Of a stretch of DNA of 5,836 bases, positions 1 through 5,836 are shown piece after piece. The stretch lies in contig CAMEBJ010000082.1 in NCBI GenBank assembly GCA_945912085.1, forward strand, positions 1 through 5,836, in the 5' to 3' direction. The notes under the pieces were generated by a model. It was given only the letters and a program-made list of their open reading frames with translations. It did not search any database and was not told the origin of the DNA. This stretch comes from an uncultured Bacteroidales bacterium. Its GTDB lineage: Bacteria > Bacteroidota > Bacteroidia > Bacteroidales > UBA932. Made by a program: the position numbers and the translations under genes. Positions within the stretch are counted from its first letter, which is position 1. Each line of letters opens with the position of its first letter.

Positions 1-1376
1 ATGACGGCTGAACCAAGCCAGAACCAGCTGACTTCCGTAAAATCGTGAACCCTGACTATTTCCCCGAGCTGGTTGGTCGTTTCAACGATGTTTCCGTCCA
101 GAAGAAGGCCTGTGGCAATGTTCTGAAGACCTGCCGCAGCATAAGATGCAATTCCGACTATGCCCAGGGCTGCTCCCGTGGCCTTGCGTGGAACGAGGTC
201 TATGGCCATCAGACCGCCAAGGAAAGCGATGAGAACGCCTATGGCTATTCCGAAGAGGACCATCGAGACAATCACCGCCAGCCTGCTTTGACTGCAGAAG
301 AGGAAGAGGTACAGAGCCACCGACTCCAGCATACCTGCCGCAAAAGCCGGATATCTGCGGTCACCCTTGAACAGGACATCGGACAGCCATCCGGAAATTA
401 CCGTTCCGATGATACCGAAAACAGGGTTAATGCCAATTATCGCCGCAGCCTCGGTGAGGTTGTAACCTCTGGCTTCCTGAAGGAAAATCGTTCCCCATTC
501 ATTGATTGCATACCGGCTCATATACATAAAAGCTGAAGACAGCGCCAGAATCCACACGCCGGGATTCTTGATTACCTGTCTCTGCAGCCTGCGTGTCAGG
601 GCATTCTGCTCCGCTTTTGCCGCCCCGGCTGCCAAACGGTCTGCCTCAAGTTCTTCAGCCGTCTTTTCCCCGGACAGGACCTCTATTGGAGGAAGTCCTT
701 TGCTCTCAGGCGTGTCGTGAAGGAAAAAGAGGATGATCAGCACTCCAAGAACACCTGCCAAAGCGGCTCCGAAGAAACCCCACTTCCATCCGAATGCGGC
801 AATCAGAGAGCCGACAAAAATGAAGGACAGGCCCTCACCGATGTTGTGGGATGAACTGAAAAAGCCATAGAAAGTGCCACGCACCTTCAGAGGGAACCAT
901 CGGGAAAGTCCGACTATTGCAGGCGGGGCTCCCATACTCTGCGCCCAACCATTGATAGCCCACAGAACGGCAAAGGAAACAAAAAGAACAGCAGAAGGGA
1001 TTCCTGCCGAAACGGCGGTGGCTCCCACTATTCCCATAATGAAATTAACAGCCGACGAAATGACAAGTCCGGTTGCCATAAAGCGTTTGATATTCGCACT
1101 GTCAGCCAGAAAGCCGTTGACAAATTTGCCAACTGCATAGCACCAGTACAAGCAGGCTCCAATGACACCGAGTTGCGTGGCATTAAGAAGGCCTGAATCA
1201 ATCAGAGGTTGCTTCATCACTCCCATCGAGAGGCGGCACACATAGTAGAGTGCATATCCGACAGTACCCGCAAAGAAGGCCTGGAGCCTCAACCTCTTGT
1301 AGTACTTTTCCTGAGAGGATGCCGGAACAGTCTTCGATGAGGAAGGACTGATCCTGTAAAAATCAAGAATTGCCAT
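1..1376 (-). CDS. MFS transporter, organophosphate:phosphate antiporter (GlpT/UhpT/UhpC-like), 3' end missing
   Basis: This is an inner-membrane major facilitator, probably exchanging a phosphorylated sugar or glycerol phosphate for phosphate. The frame is open from the ATG at 1376 to the left edge, giving 458 residues; E. coli relatives have about 440-465, so only the end of the last helix and the tail should be missing. Seen in the translation: the first helix with GYALYYVCRLS (residues 40-50), the loop GKFVNGFLAD (83-92), SHNIGEG (176-182), a charged central loop (about 222-270), and YMSRYAINEWG (285-295). By family knowledge R48 and R288 match the two phosphate-binding arginines of GlpT (R45, R269), and H177 matches GlpT H165. 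These residues favour a true organophosphate binder, but a UhpC-type sensor cannot be excluded, and the substrate is not readable from sequence. The start is followed by a short soluble N-terminus (about 30 residues), as usual for the family. It is transcribed away from the sigma gene at 1441. Confidence 0.9.
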   Translation of the reverse strand, partial: MAILDFYRISPSSSKTVPASSQEKYYKRLRLQAFFAGTVGYALYYVCRLSMGVMKQPLIDSGLLNATQLGVIGACLYWCYAVGKFVNGFLADSANIKRFMATGLVISSAVNFIMGIVGATAVSAGIPSAVLFVSFAVLWAINGWAQSMGAPPAIVGLSRWFPLKVRGTFYGFFSSSHNIGEGLSFIFVGSLIAAFGWKWGFFGAALAGVLGVLIILFFLHDTPESKGLPPIEVLSGEKTAEELEADRLAAGAAKAEQNALTRRLQRQVIKNPGVWILALSSAFMYMSRYAINEWGTIFLQEARGYNLTEAAAIIGINPVFGIIGTVISGWLSDVLFKGDRRYPAFAAGMLESVALYLFLFCSQSRLAVIVSMVLFGIAIGVLIAFLGGLMAIDLVPRKATGAALGIVGIASYAAAGLQNIATGLLLDGNIVETTNQLGEIVRVHDFTEVSWFWLGSAV

Positions 1377-1404
1377 TTAATATATATTTTACAGTTTTAG
1401 TACA

Positions 1405-1437
1405 CAATTATAAGACAAAAAGTCGTATCTTTACAAA
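1405..1437 (-). promoter_or_regulatory. Candidate Bacteroides-type promoter for the MFS transporter gene
   Basis: Read on the minus strand, TTTG (1437-1434) is followed after 21 bases by TATAATTG (1412-1405). This fits the Bacteroides -33 TTTG and -7 TAnnTTTG pattern with one mismatch in the -7 box. Transcription would start near 1398, leaving a leader of about 20 A/T-rich bases before the ATG at 1376. There is no clear Shine-Dalgarno site, which is normal for this phylum. The call rests on a short consensus in A/T-rich DNA, so chance similarity is possible. Confidence 0.4.
1426..1433 (+). promoter_or_regulatory. Candidate -7 box for the ECF sigma gene
   Basis: TATCTTTA matches the Bacteroides -7 consensus TAnnTTTG at all but the last base. 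I see no good TTTG at the expected distance upstream, so this may be a weak promoter or one read by an alternative sigma factor. Start of transcription would fall at about 1439-1441, at or next to the annotated ATG at 1441. That implies either a leaderless message or use of the second ATG at 1468. Confidence 0.25.
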
Positions 1438-1440
1438 GTA

Positions 1441-1986
1441 ATGGAAAAAAAGGACAATAAATCTCTCATGAAAAGGCTCTCGGCCTCCGACATCTCCGCA
1501 TTGGAGGAGATTTACGTTGTCTTTGCACCGAAAGTCCGATCTTTCGTCACCCATTACATCGGCAAAGAGGAGGCGGAAGACCTGACCCAGGACATATTCC
1601 TCAAAATTTGGCAGTCCCGCAAGAAAATCAGCTCAATTCTGATACGCGACCTGGACAGTTACATATTCCGAATCTCAAAAAACTATGTCCTGGACCGTCT
1701 CAAACACAAAAAAATCGAGAAACGCTACATCAGTGAGTCAGTTGCCGAGACTGCCGGAAGTGAACCGCAATCCAGGTCCACGGAGGAAAAGATTGACAAC
1801 CGTTCCGAAATTCTTCGGGTGAACGAGAGGATGCAGCAGCTCAGTGAACTTCAGAGAAGAATATTCTATATGCAGCGTGCTGAAGGGAAGACCTACAGCG
1901 AGATTTCCCACGCGCTAGGCATCAGCGAAAAGACGGTGCAATACCACATCTCAAGCATACTGAACAAGCTCAGAAACCCGTCATAA
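1441..1986 (+). CDS. RNA polymerase sigma-70 factor, ECF subfamily (Bacteroidetes type)
   Basis: This 181-residue sigma factor directs RNA polymerase to a small set of promoters. Region 2 spans about residues 25-95 and includes EEAEDLTQDIFLKIW (43-57), the core-binding and -10 recognition segment, then LDSYIFRISKNYVLDRLKH (71-89). A polar linker (about 98-125) leads to region 4 (about 126-178), with LSELQRRIFYMQRAEGKTY and the helix-turn-helix around SEISHALGISEKTVQYHIS (153-171). Size and motifs fit the Bacteroidetes ECF family that often works with FecR anti-sigma factors and SusC/SusD systems. No FecR gene follows; the next gene is convergent. The ATG at 1441 gives MEKKDNKSLM; the ATG at 1468 (M10) is an alternative that keeps both domains and leaves room for a leader. 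It has no cysteine, unlike the exported proteins to its right. Its target genes cannot be read from the window; the transporter and the operon to the right are candidates only by position. Confidence 0.93.
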   Translation: MEKKDNKSLMKRLSASDISALEEIYVVFAPKVRSFVTHYIGKEEAEDLTQDIFLKIWQSRKKISSILIRDLDSYIFRISKNYVLDRLKHKKIEKRYISESVAETAGSEPQSRSTEEKIDNRSEILRVNERMQQLSELQRRIFYMQRAEGKTYSEISHALGISEKTVQYHISSILNKLRNPS

Positions 1987-1994
1987 CGAACCAA

Positions 1995-2017
1995 GCGGCA
2001 GGTCAGATGCCTGCCGC
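1995..2017. terminator. Inverted repeat between convergent genes, possible two-way terminator
   Basis: GCGGCAGG (1995-2002) and CCTGCCGC (2010-2017) form a perfect 8-bp G+C-rich stem with a 7-base loop, extendable by one T-G wobble pair. It lies 8 bases after the sigma stop codon and 12 bases beyond the stop of the convergent lipoprotein gene. The stem can form in RNA from either strand. The following tracts are only loosely T-rich (CTATTTC on plus, TTGGTTCGTT on minus), so it is a weak match to a classic rho-independent terminator. It could instead only stabilise the 3' ends. Confidence 0.55.
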
Positions 2018-2029
2018 CTATTTCGCAAA

Positions 2030-3694
2030 TCACCAGTTGAAAACCCTGACCTTGTACATATCTATGTCATCGACAAGTATGTGGCTCTCTTCGTTTCCTT
2101 TCAGGTCGGAAGTGTAGCGCAGCTTGTGGCTGGACCAGTAATAGCCTCCCTCGAAAGTTCCTTCAGCAGCGAAAGTGTAGAAGCACTCCCCTGTGGTCAT
2201 ATTGCAGTTGATTGATTTCACACTGAAAAGGGCAGACGGATTGAAGTGTTCAATCTGGGTGAAAGTCCCGGCCGAGATGTTGTAGAACGCTGCCCGGATT
2301 CCTGCCATCACAAGTGTGTTGGCATCCACGAGAGTCAGGTCGTGAAGAGCACTCACGTAAGCTGCCGTAGAGACCGTTTTCTCAAGTATGAGTTCTGGTT
2401 TGGAAGCATCCCAACGGTAAATCTGAAGAGAATTGCCTCCGATTGCATACAGTCTCTGCGTATCCTCGTTCCAAACCACTCCGTGGGCAGACACAAGAGG
2501 ATATCTGGCAATCGCGCTGTTGTTCTTGTGCGTGTTATAGAGTTGTATGCAGTCTGTTCCGTCCGAGCAGGCCACTGCCACATAGCCTCCCGGAAGAAGT
2601 TCTGCAGAATGGGCATTGGCGCAAGAATTGGTCCAGAACAGGAGCTGTGCACCGCTTGCGCTCTGAAAATCAGGCTCGATGAGCATACACCAGCCTCCGT
2701 TGTTCGAGCAGGTCACAAGCATCTGGTGTTTGTTGTTCACCGGCTTTGCATCGTCGATGTGGCTGGATGTCTTTGCTCCGGCCACAACGCTCTGATGTGC
2801 AGTGCAATCCCAGGACCAGAGCAATCCGTCTGTGTAGCGTCCTCCCCACTGCACCTTGTCCTTTTCGATGAGATAGACCTTTGTGCTTCCACAGGCCAAG
2901 AGTTTGCGGACATTGTCCTCACGCGCACTGCCGCTCTCCACAAAGGAACCGGCAGGGAAGGATATGTCCGTCATACTCGTGTACTCCAGCGTCTTTCCAT
3001 CCTCCGTGTGGAAAGTAATCCTGTAGCCTCCGGCCATCGTGCACGGGGCAAGAACGAAAGGAACCGTCACCTCGGTTGCGGAAGGGTCGGGGTTGGGAAG
3101 TCTGAGTTCTATCTTTGATTCGCTTGCGGTATATTCACCACTGTGGGGGTCCACACTGACCTTTCCGGCGAATTTCTCCCCTCCGACGGACTCAAGGACC
3201 ACCGAAGTTATAGTGCAGTTCTCCTGCGGAGAGTGTGCGAGAAGCACAGAGGCCATTGAGCGCAGGTTGAGGGTAAGTCCGGAAGTCTTCCTGCTGTCGT
3301 AGTCGAACGTACAGGAAATGACCGGATTCACAGTACCATCCTGGACGGAAGGAATGTCAAAGCATATTTTCCCATCCTGCACCTTGCCTTCCCCCTTTTT
3401 GAATGCCACCATTCTGTCGCCGTCGGCAACGCCCTCAACTGCAAATGAGAAAACAGACTGGCTGGAGCCTGTCATTGCCGGTCTGGCACTGAACACGTCC
3501 CCGGTTTCAACACTCACAAGTTCCAGTCTGTCGGTCTGCTGCCATTGCGGAGTCACAGTCTTGCCTTCCCCATAGTACGGAGCCATCACGGCAGTAACCA
3601 TCAATGCCTTGCCGGACTGGATGTCCTCACCGGTCTTTTTGCACGACACAAAGGCGGATGCCAGTGCAATCAATATCATCAAATTGTTTTTCAT
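2030..3694 (-). CDS. Lipoprotein with fimbrillin-like N-terminal region and DUF6528-like propeller domain
   Basis: A 554-residue exported lipoprotein. The signal peptide (residues 1-17, hydrophobic MILIALASAFVS) ends in a lipobox with the acylated cysteine at C18, followed by KKTGED, acidic residues that may favour surface export. Residues about 30-258 resemble the fimbrillin/Mfa-like folds of Bacteroidales surface lipoproteins: WQQTDRLEL (51-59), a SVFSF strand (80-84), LTLNLRSMASVLLAH (140-154) and SVVLESVGGEKFAGKV (164-179). Residues about 262-554 look like the DUF6528 family: LLACGSTKVYLIEKD (265-279), DDAKPVNNKHQMLVT (314-328), NAHSAELLPGG (360-370), SAHGVVWNEDTQRLYAIGG (402-420), HDLTLVD (451-457) and a DMYKVRV ending (545-551). 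The function of that family is not known to me; the repeated strand-rich blocks suggest a beta-propeller that binds a ligand. It has 14 cysteines. It starts 5 bases after the stop of the isomerase-like gene, with AAAAGAAG just upstream as a possible ribosome site, so translation may be coupled. The domain names come from recalled family patterns, not a search. Confidence 0.85.
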   Translation of the reverse strand: MKNNLMILIALASAFVSCKKTGEDIQSGKALMVTAVMAPYYGEGKTVTPQWQQTDRLELVSVETGDVFSARPAMTGSSQSVFSFAVEGVADGDRMVAFKKGEGKVQDGKICFDIPSVQDGTVNPVISCTFDYDSRKTSGLTLNLRSMASVLLAHSPQENCTITSVVLESVGGEKFAGKVSVDPHSGEYTASESKIELRLPNPDPSATEVTVPFVLAPCTMAGGYRITFHTEDGKTLEYTSMTDISFPAGSFVESGSAREDNVRKLLACGSTKVYLIEKDKVQWGGRYTDGLLWSWDCTAHQSVVAGAKTSSHIDDAKPVNNKHQMLVTCSNNGGWCMLIEPDFQSASGAQLLFWTNSCANAHSAELLPGGYVAVACSDGTDCIQLYNTHKNNSAIARYPLVSAHGVVWNEDTQRLYAIGGNSLQIYRWDASKPELILEKTVSTAAYVSALHDLTLVDANTLVMAGIRAAFYNISAGTFTQIEHFNPSALFSVKSINCNMTTGECFYTFAAEGTFEGGYYWSSHKLRYTSDLKGNEESHILVDDIDMYKVRVFNW

Positions 3695-3699
3695 ATTTT

Positions 3700-4641
3700 T
3701 TACTTCTTTTCACAAACAACACTTTTGTAGGCCTTTACGATGGATTCAGGGTTTACGTTGTCACCCTTGCGCACCTCGTGCATAAACACTCCTTCGTAGC
3801 CTGAGGCCTTCAGATTCCGCAGGAAAGACGGCCAGTCGATGCAGCCCTCTCCCTCAATCCAGTGGCGTTCATCCAGACGGTCGTAATCGGAAGCGTGGAT
3901 GGTCGCAATCCTCTGCCCGACATTGCGGAAGAAGGTGTCGTGGTCCTCGATGAGGAGGTGGTTGGAGTCGAAACAAACCATCACTTCGGGATGCTCCGCA
4001 ATCATATACAGGATTTCGTCCGAGGTACGGCCCAGACAGGTCCTGGGCAGGTTCTCCAGACAGAGCACCGCACCAATCCCGGCTGCACATTGCTTGAGGA
4101 TTCCTATGCTTTCCACTGCATTGTCCAGCCGTTCCTGTCTCTGAGATTCCTCAATGGGTTCGCTGCTTGGGTGGAGCACCAGGCATTTCGGTTTGAACAT
4201 AGCGGCCCACTCTATCATCAATCTCTGCTCTGCCACACATTCCGCGCGCTTGTCCTTGTCACTCAATGAGATATCAAGATCCTTGCGAAAAGGAAGATGA
4301 CAGGACCATACCTTCAGGCCAGCCTCGCTCAGAAGCGACTTCAGTTTCCGGAGGCCTTCATATCCCTGATCGTGCGGAACATTCCGCCAATATGGGTTGA
4401 AAACCACCTCTACCCATTTGACACCCGCGTCCCTGATGGTCCCCAGACTTGCGGGCGTGTAGGGAGTAGGAAGAAGGCTGAGGGATATTCCGGGAAGATA
4501 TTCACCATCTGCCATATATTCCTCCCTGACACCTTCCTGATTTCCGTCACCGTCCGGGACGGAAGGATTGCTGCCGGCCGCCCCCGTGCAGGATACGGCG
4601 GCCAGCAGCGAAATCATCAATATCTTGAACATTGCATTCAT
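3700..4641 (-). CDS. Exported sugar phosphate isomerase/epimerase-like lipoprotein (xylose-isomerase-like TIM barrel)
   Basis: A 313-residue protein with a lipoprotein signal peptide (FKILMISLLAAVS, cysteine C18), a Gly/Pro/Asp-rich linker (19-48), then a TIM barrel of the AP-endonuclease-2 / sugar isomerase superfamily. Metal-site candidates follow the family order: E196 in CLENLP, D225 with H228 in CFDSNH, H249 in TIHASDYD, and E289 in FMHEV. H115 (SCHLPF) and H157 (LVLHPSS) line the barrel mouth, and H260 with GEGCIDW (264-270) matches the common GxGxxDW stretch. The site therefore looks intact, so an isomerase, epimerase or related metal-dependent reaction on a sugar or polyol is likely; the exact reaction is unknown. 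Most relatives are cytosolic, so lipid anchoring in the envelope is notable. The gene starts 12 bases after the propeller gene stop. The ATG at 4641 is used (MNAM), with a second ATG three codons on; both keep the signal peptide. Confidence 0.88.
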   Translation of the reverse strand: MNAMFKILMISLLAAVSCTGAAGSNPSVPDGDGNQEGVREEYMADGEYLPGISLSLLPTPYTPASLGTIRDAGVKWVEVVFNPYWRNVPHDQGYEGLRKLKSLLSEAGLKVWSCHLPFRKDLDISLSDKDKRAECVAEQRLMIEWAAMFKPKCLVLHPSSEPIEESQRQERLDNAVESIGILKQCAAGIGAVLCLENLPRTCLGRTSDEILYMIAEHPEVMVCFDSNHLLIEDHDTFFRNVGQRIATIHASDYDRLDERHWIEGEGCIDWPSFLRNLKASGYEGVFMHEVRKGDNVNPESIVKAYKSVVCEKK

Positions 4642-4653
4642 CTTCAGAAGACA

Positions 4654-5836
4654 TTACTTTATGCAGCAGCTGCCGCAGATGTCTCCACCATGGCAAGGCC
4701 AGCCGGATGACGCATCCTCTCCACCCACGTACTTGGCAACCAGACAACCGTTCTCAGTGCCGTTACCGATGAAGATAGAATACAATATGCCATTGTGGTA
4801 AGCATTGCCGGCCATCTGCTTCTGGTTGCCGCTTGTAGAGAACTTCCAGGTGAAGCTGCTGCCATCAGGAGAGTAAACGGCACTTCTATTGCCCGTTCCG
4901 CCGGCGGTTATCATAAAGCGGCCGGAAGCGTCACAGCACGGATGGCCGTAGTTGTAGGCATTCTTAACTCCATAGTTGTCAATCCATTTCTTAGTAGAGA
5001 GGTCTCCGCTGTAGCAGAAAGCAACACCTGCCTTGGAGCCTCCGAACACATCACCTGAAGGAGAAACTGCAAGTTCCCAGATATTGTTGGTAACGCCTTC
5101 CGGAGACTTCTGGACAAGTTGTGTGTGGCCTGCCAAGTCATACATACAGATATGTCCGGCATTTGTCGTGACATAAGCCTTTGTGCGGTCAGGTGAGACT
5201 GCTATTCCTGCACAGTCACTTCCATTGGCCGGAAGGTCCAGGGATGCAATCTCGCTGCCGTCAGATGCCTTGAGGAACTTCACTCCACCGGTGGTGCAAC
5301 AGCTTGCAACCATCAGTTCGTCTCCGTTCACAAGCAGGCCAGAGCCCTTGGCCGGCATAGTCTTTGTCCAGATCACATCACCCGTTTCGGCATTCAGTGC
5401 ATAGAGTTTCTTGCTTGCATCGTGCACATACACAGTGCTTCCGTCCTTGCTGACAGCCGGGAAAGAGGTTGTATTGAAAGCACCCATCGAGGTGTTTTCC
5501 CATTTGAGGGAGCCATTCGGATTGACGGCATAGAAATGGCCGGCGGTGCTGCATCCGAAATACACCACTCCTGTCACAGGATTGACGGTTTTTCCGTTGT
5601 AGGAATCATAAGCAGTCTCGTAGGACCACTTTTTCTCACCGGTCCTGGCATCAAGGGCGTACAGAGCGGTTATCTTGTTGAATGTCATCACATACACCGT
5701 GTTCCCGTCAGGAGAGAACACAGGAACATCGGCCTTGAAACCGTTGTGGCCGGATCCTACCTTCCAATCGTTCCTGATGAACAGGTACGGGGTGACATTC
5801 AGACTGATGTCCCAGGTCTTCTCTACTCCTCCGACA
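4654..5836 (-). CDS. PQQ-like beta-propeller repeat protein, 5' end missing
   Basis: The frame is open to the right edge, giving 393 visible residues. A GTG at 5721 sits inside the domain (it encodes V39 of PVFSPDGN) and is not the real start. Repeats typical of PQQ-like/BamB-type propellers recur: VFSPDGNTVYV (39-49) with YALDARTGEKKW (59-70); FYAVNPNGSLKW (101-112); AVSKDGSTVYV (127-137) with LYALNAETGDVIW (144-156); then the weaker copies IAVSPDRTKAYV and LAVSPSGDVF. Such propellers are usually exported and serve as protein or ligand binding platforms; PQQ cofactor binding is not implied. The signal peptide, if any, lies outside the window. The visible part begins KTWDISLNVTPYLF, so an N-terminal domain may precede it. 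The C-terminus is odd: SGWPCHGGDICGSCCIK (377-393) has four cysteines in its last 13 residues, and the fragment holds 13 in all. It is the first visible gene of the three-gene set. Confidence 0.88.
   Translation of the reverse strand, partial: VGGVEKTWDISLNVTPYLFIRNDWKVGSGHNGFKADVPVFSPDGNTVYVMTFNKITALYALDARTGEKKWSYETAYDSYNGKTVNPVTGVVYFGCSTAGHFYAVNPNGSLKWENTSMGAFNTTSFPAVSKDGSTVYVHDASKKLYALNAETGDVIWTKTMPAKGSGLLVNGDELMVASCCTTGGVKFLKASDGSEIASLDLPANGSDCAGIAVSPDRTKAYVTTNAGHICMYDLAGHTQLVQKSPEGVTNNIWELAVSPSGDVFGGSKAGVAFCYSGDLSTKKWIDNYGVKNAYNYGHPCCDASGRFMITAGGTGNRSAVYSPDGSSFTWKFSTSGNQKQMAGNAYHNGILYSIFIGNGTENGCLVAKYVGGEDASSGWPCHGGDICGSCCIK

Larger units (their letters stand above)
2030..5836 (-). other. 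Probable operon of three envelope proteins (continues past right edge)
   Basis: Three genes in the same direction are separated by 12 bases (4642-4653) and 5 bases (3695-3699). No promoter-sized gap exists inside the set, so co-transcription from a start to the right of the window is expected. Order: PQQ-like propeller, exported TIM-barrel isomerase-like lipoprotein, fimbrillin/DUF6528-like lipoprotein. The set probably ends at the inverted repeat near 1995-2017. Confidence 0.75.

Noticed and set aside
45..1140. Plus-strand open frames at 45-536, 502-720 and 874-1140
   Set aside because: They lie antisense to the transporter gene, whose minus-strand frame is open throughout and gives a clear OPA family protein. 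Their translations are low-complexity, Arg/Ser-rich and match no family I know.
1377..1440. Riboswitch or small RNA in the divergent intergenic region
   Set aside because: The gap is only 64 bases, A/T-rich, and shows no convincing stem or known aptamer pattern; promoter boxes explain it better.
1995..2017. Inverted repeat as a mobile element end or operator
   Set aside because: It is a single copy between two convergent stop codons with no transposase gene or target duplication nearby, so a 3'-end hairpin is the simpler reading.
2246..3118. A 290-residue plus-strand frame opposite the fimbrillin/DUF6528-like gene
   Set aside because: It is long, but its translation is rich in His, Arg and Cys with no recognisable domain or signal peptide, and it is fully antisense to a well-supported lipoprotein gene. 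It is a codon-bias shadow.
3862..4710. Plus-strand frames at 3862-4269 and 4297-4710
   Set aside because: Antisense to the TIM-barrel lipoprotein and the end of the propeller gene. The minus-strand protein has family motifs and catalytic residues; these do not.
5719..5721. GTG as the start of the PQQ-like gene
   Set aside because: The same frame continues without a stop to the right edge and adds 38 residues of coherent propeller-type sequence, and the GTG falls within a repeat motif. The true start is outside the window.

Overview
The window looks like chromosomal DNA from a member of the Bacteroidales (Bacteroidota), with G+C near 50 percent by eye. The evidence is a Bacteroidetes-type ECF sigma factor, lipoproteins with short signal peptides and a cysteine near residue 18, a fimbrillin-like domain joined to what looks like a DUF6528 propeller, A-rich start regions without clear Shine-Dalgarno sites, and promoter boxes resembling the Bacteroides TTTG / TAnnTTTG pattern. 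I cannot name the genus. No tRNA, rRNA, CRISPR array, insertion sequence or prophage gene was seen.

Left part (1-1376, minus strand): a 3'-truncated major facilitator transporter of the organophosphate:phosphate antiporter type (GlpT/UhpT/UhpC-like). It reads without a stop from its ATG at 1376 to the window edge. A short intergenic region (1377-1440) separates it from a divergent ECF sigma factor gene (1441-1986, plus strand). Candidate promoter boxes for the two genes overlap in this gap. No FecR-type anti-sigma gene follows the sigma gene. Instead an 8-bp perfect inverted repeat (1995-2017) lies between it and a convergent gene set.

Right part (2030-5836, minus strand): three closely packed genes, transcribed right to left, with gaps of 12 and 5 bases, probably one operon whose start lies beyond the window. 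In order of transcription they are: a 5'-truncated PQQ-like beta-propeller protein; a lipoprotein with a sugar phosphate isomerase/epimerase (xylose-isomerase-like TIM barrel) domain; and a lipoprotein with an N-terminal fimbrillin-like region followed by a DUF6528-like propeller. The two complete products carry lipoprotein signals and the third is probably exported, so the set appears to act in the cell envelope or at the surface. All three are rich in cysteine.

Working model (inference): an envelope module that binds or modifies a sugar or polyol derivative, next to an inner-membrane organophosphate transporter and a sigma factor that could control one or both sides. No susC/susD pair, glycoside hydrolase or phosphatase is visible, so the substrate is unknown. 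The individual families are known. The least ordinary points are the exported TIM barrel between two propeller proteins, the fimbrillin-DUF6528 arrangement, the cysteine content of the whole set, and the sigma factor without an adjacent anti-sigma gene.
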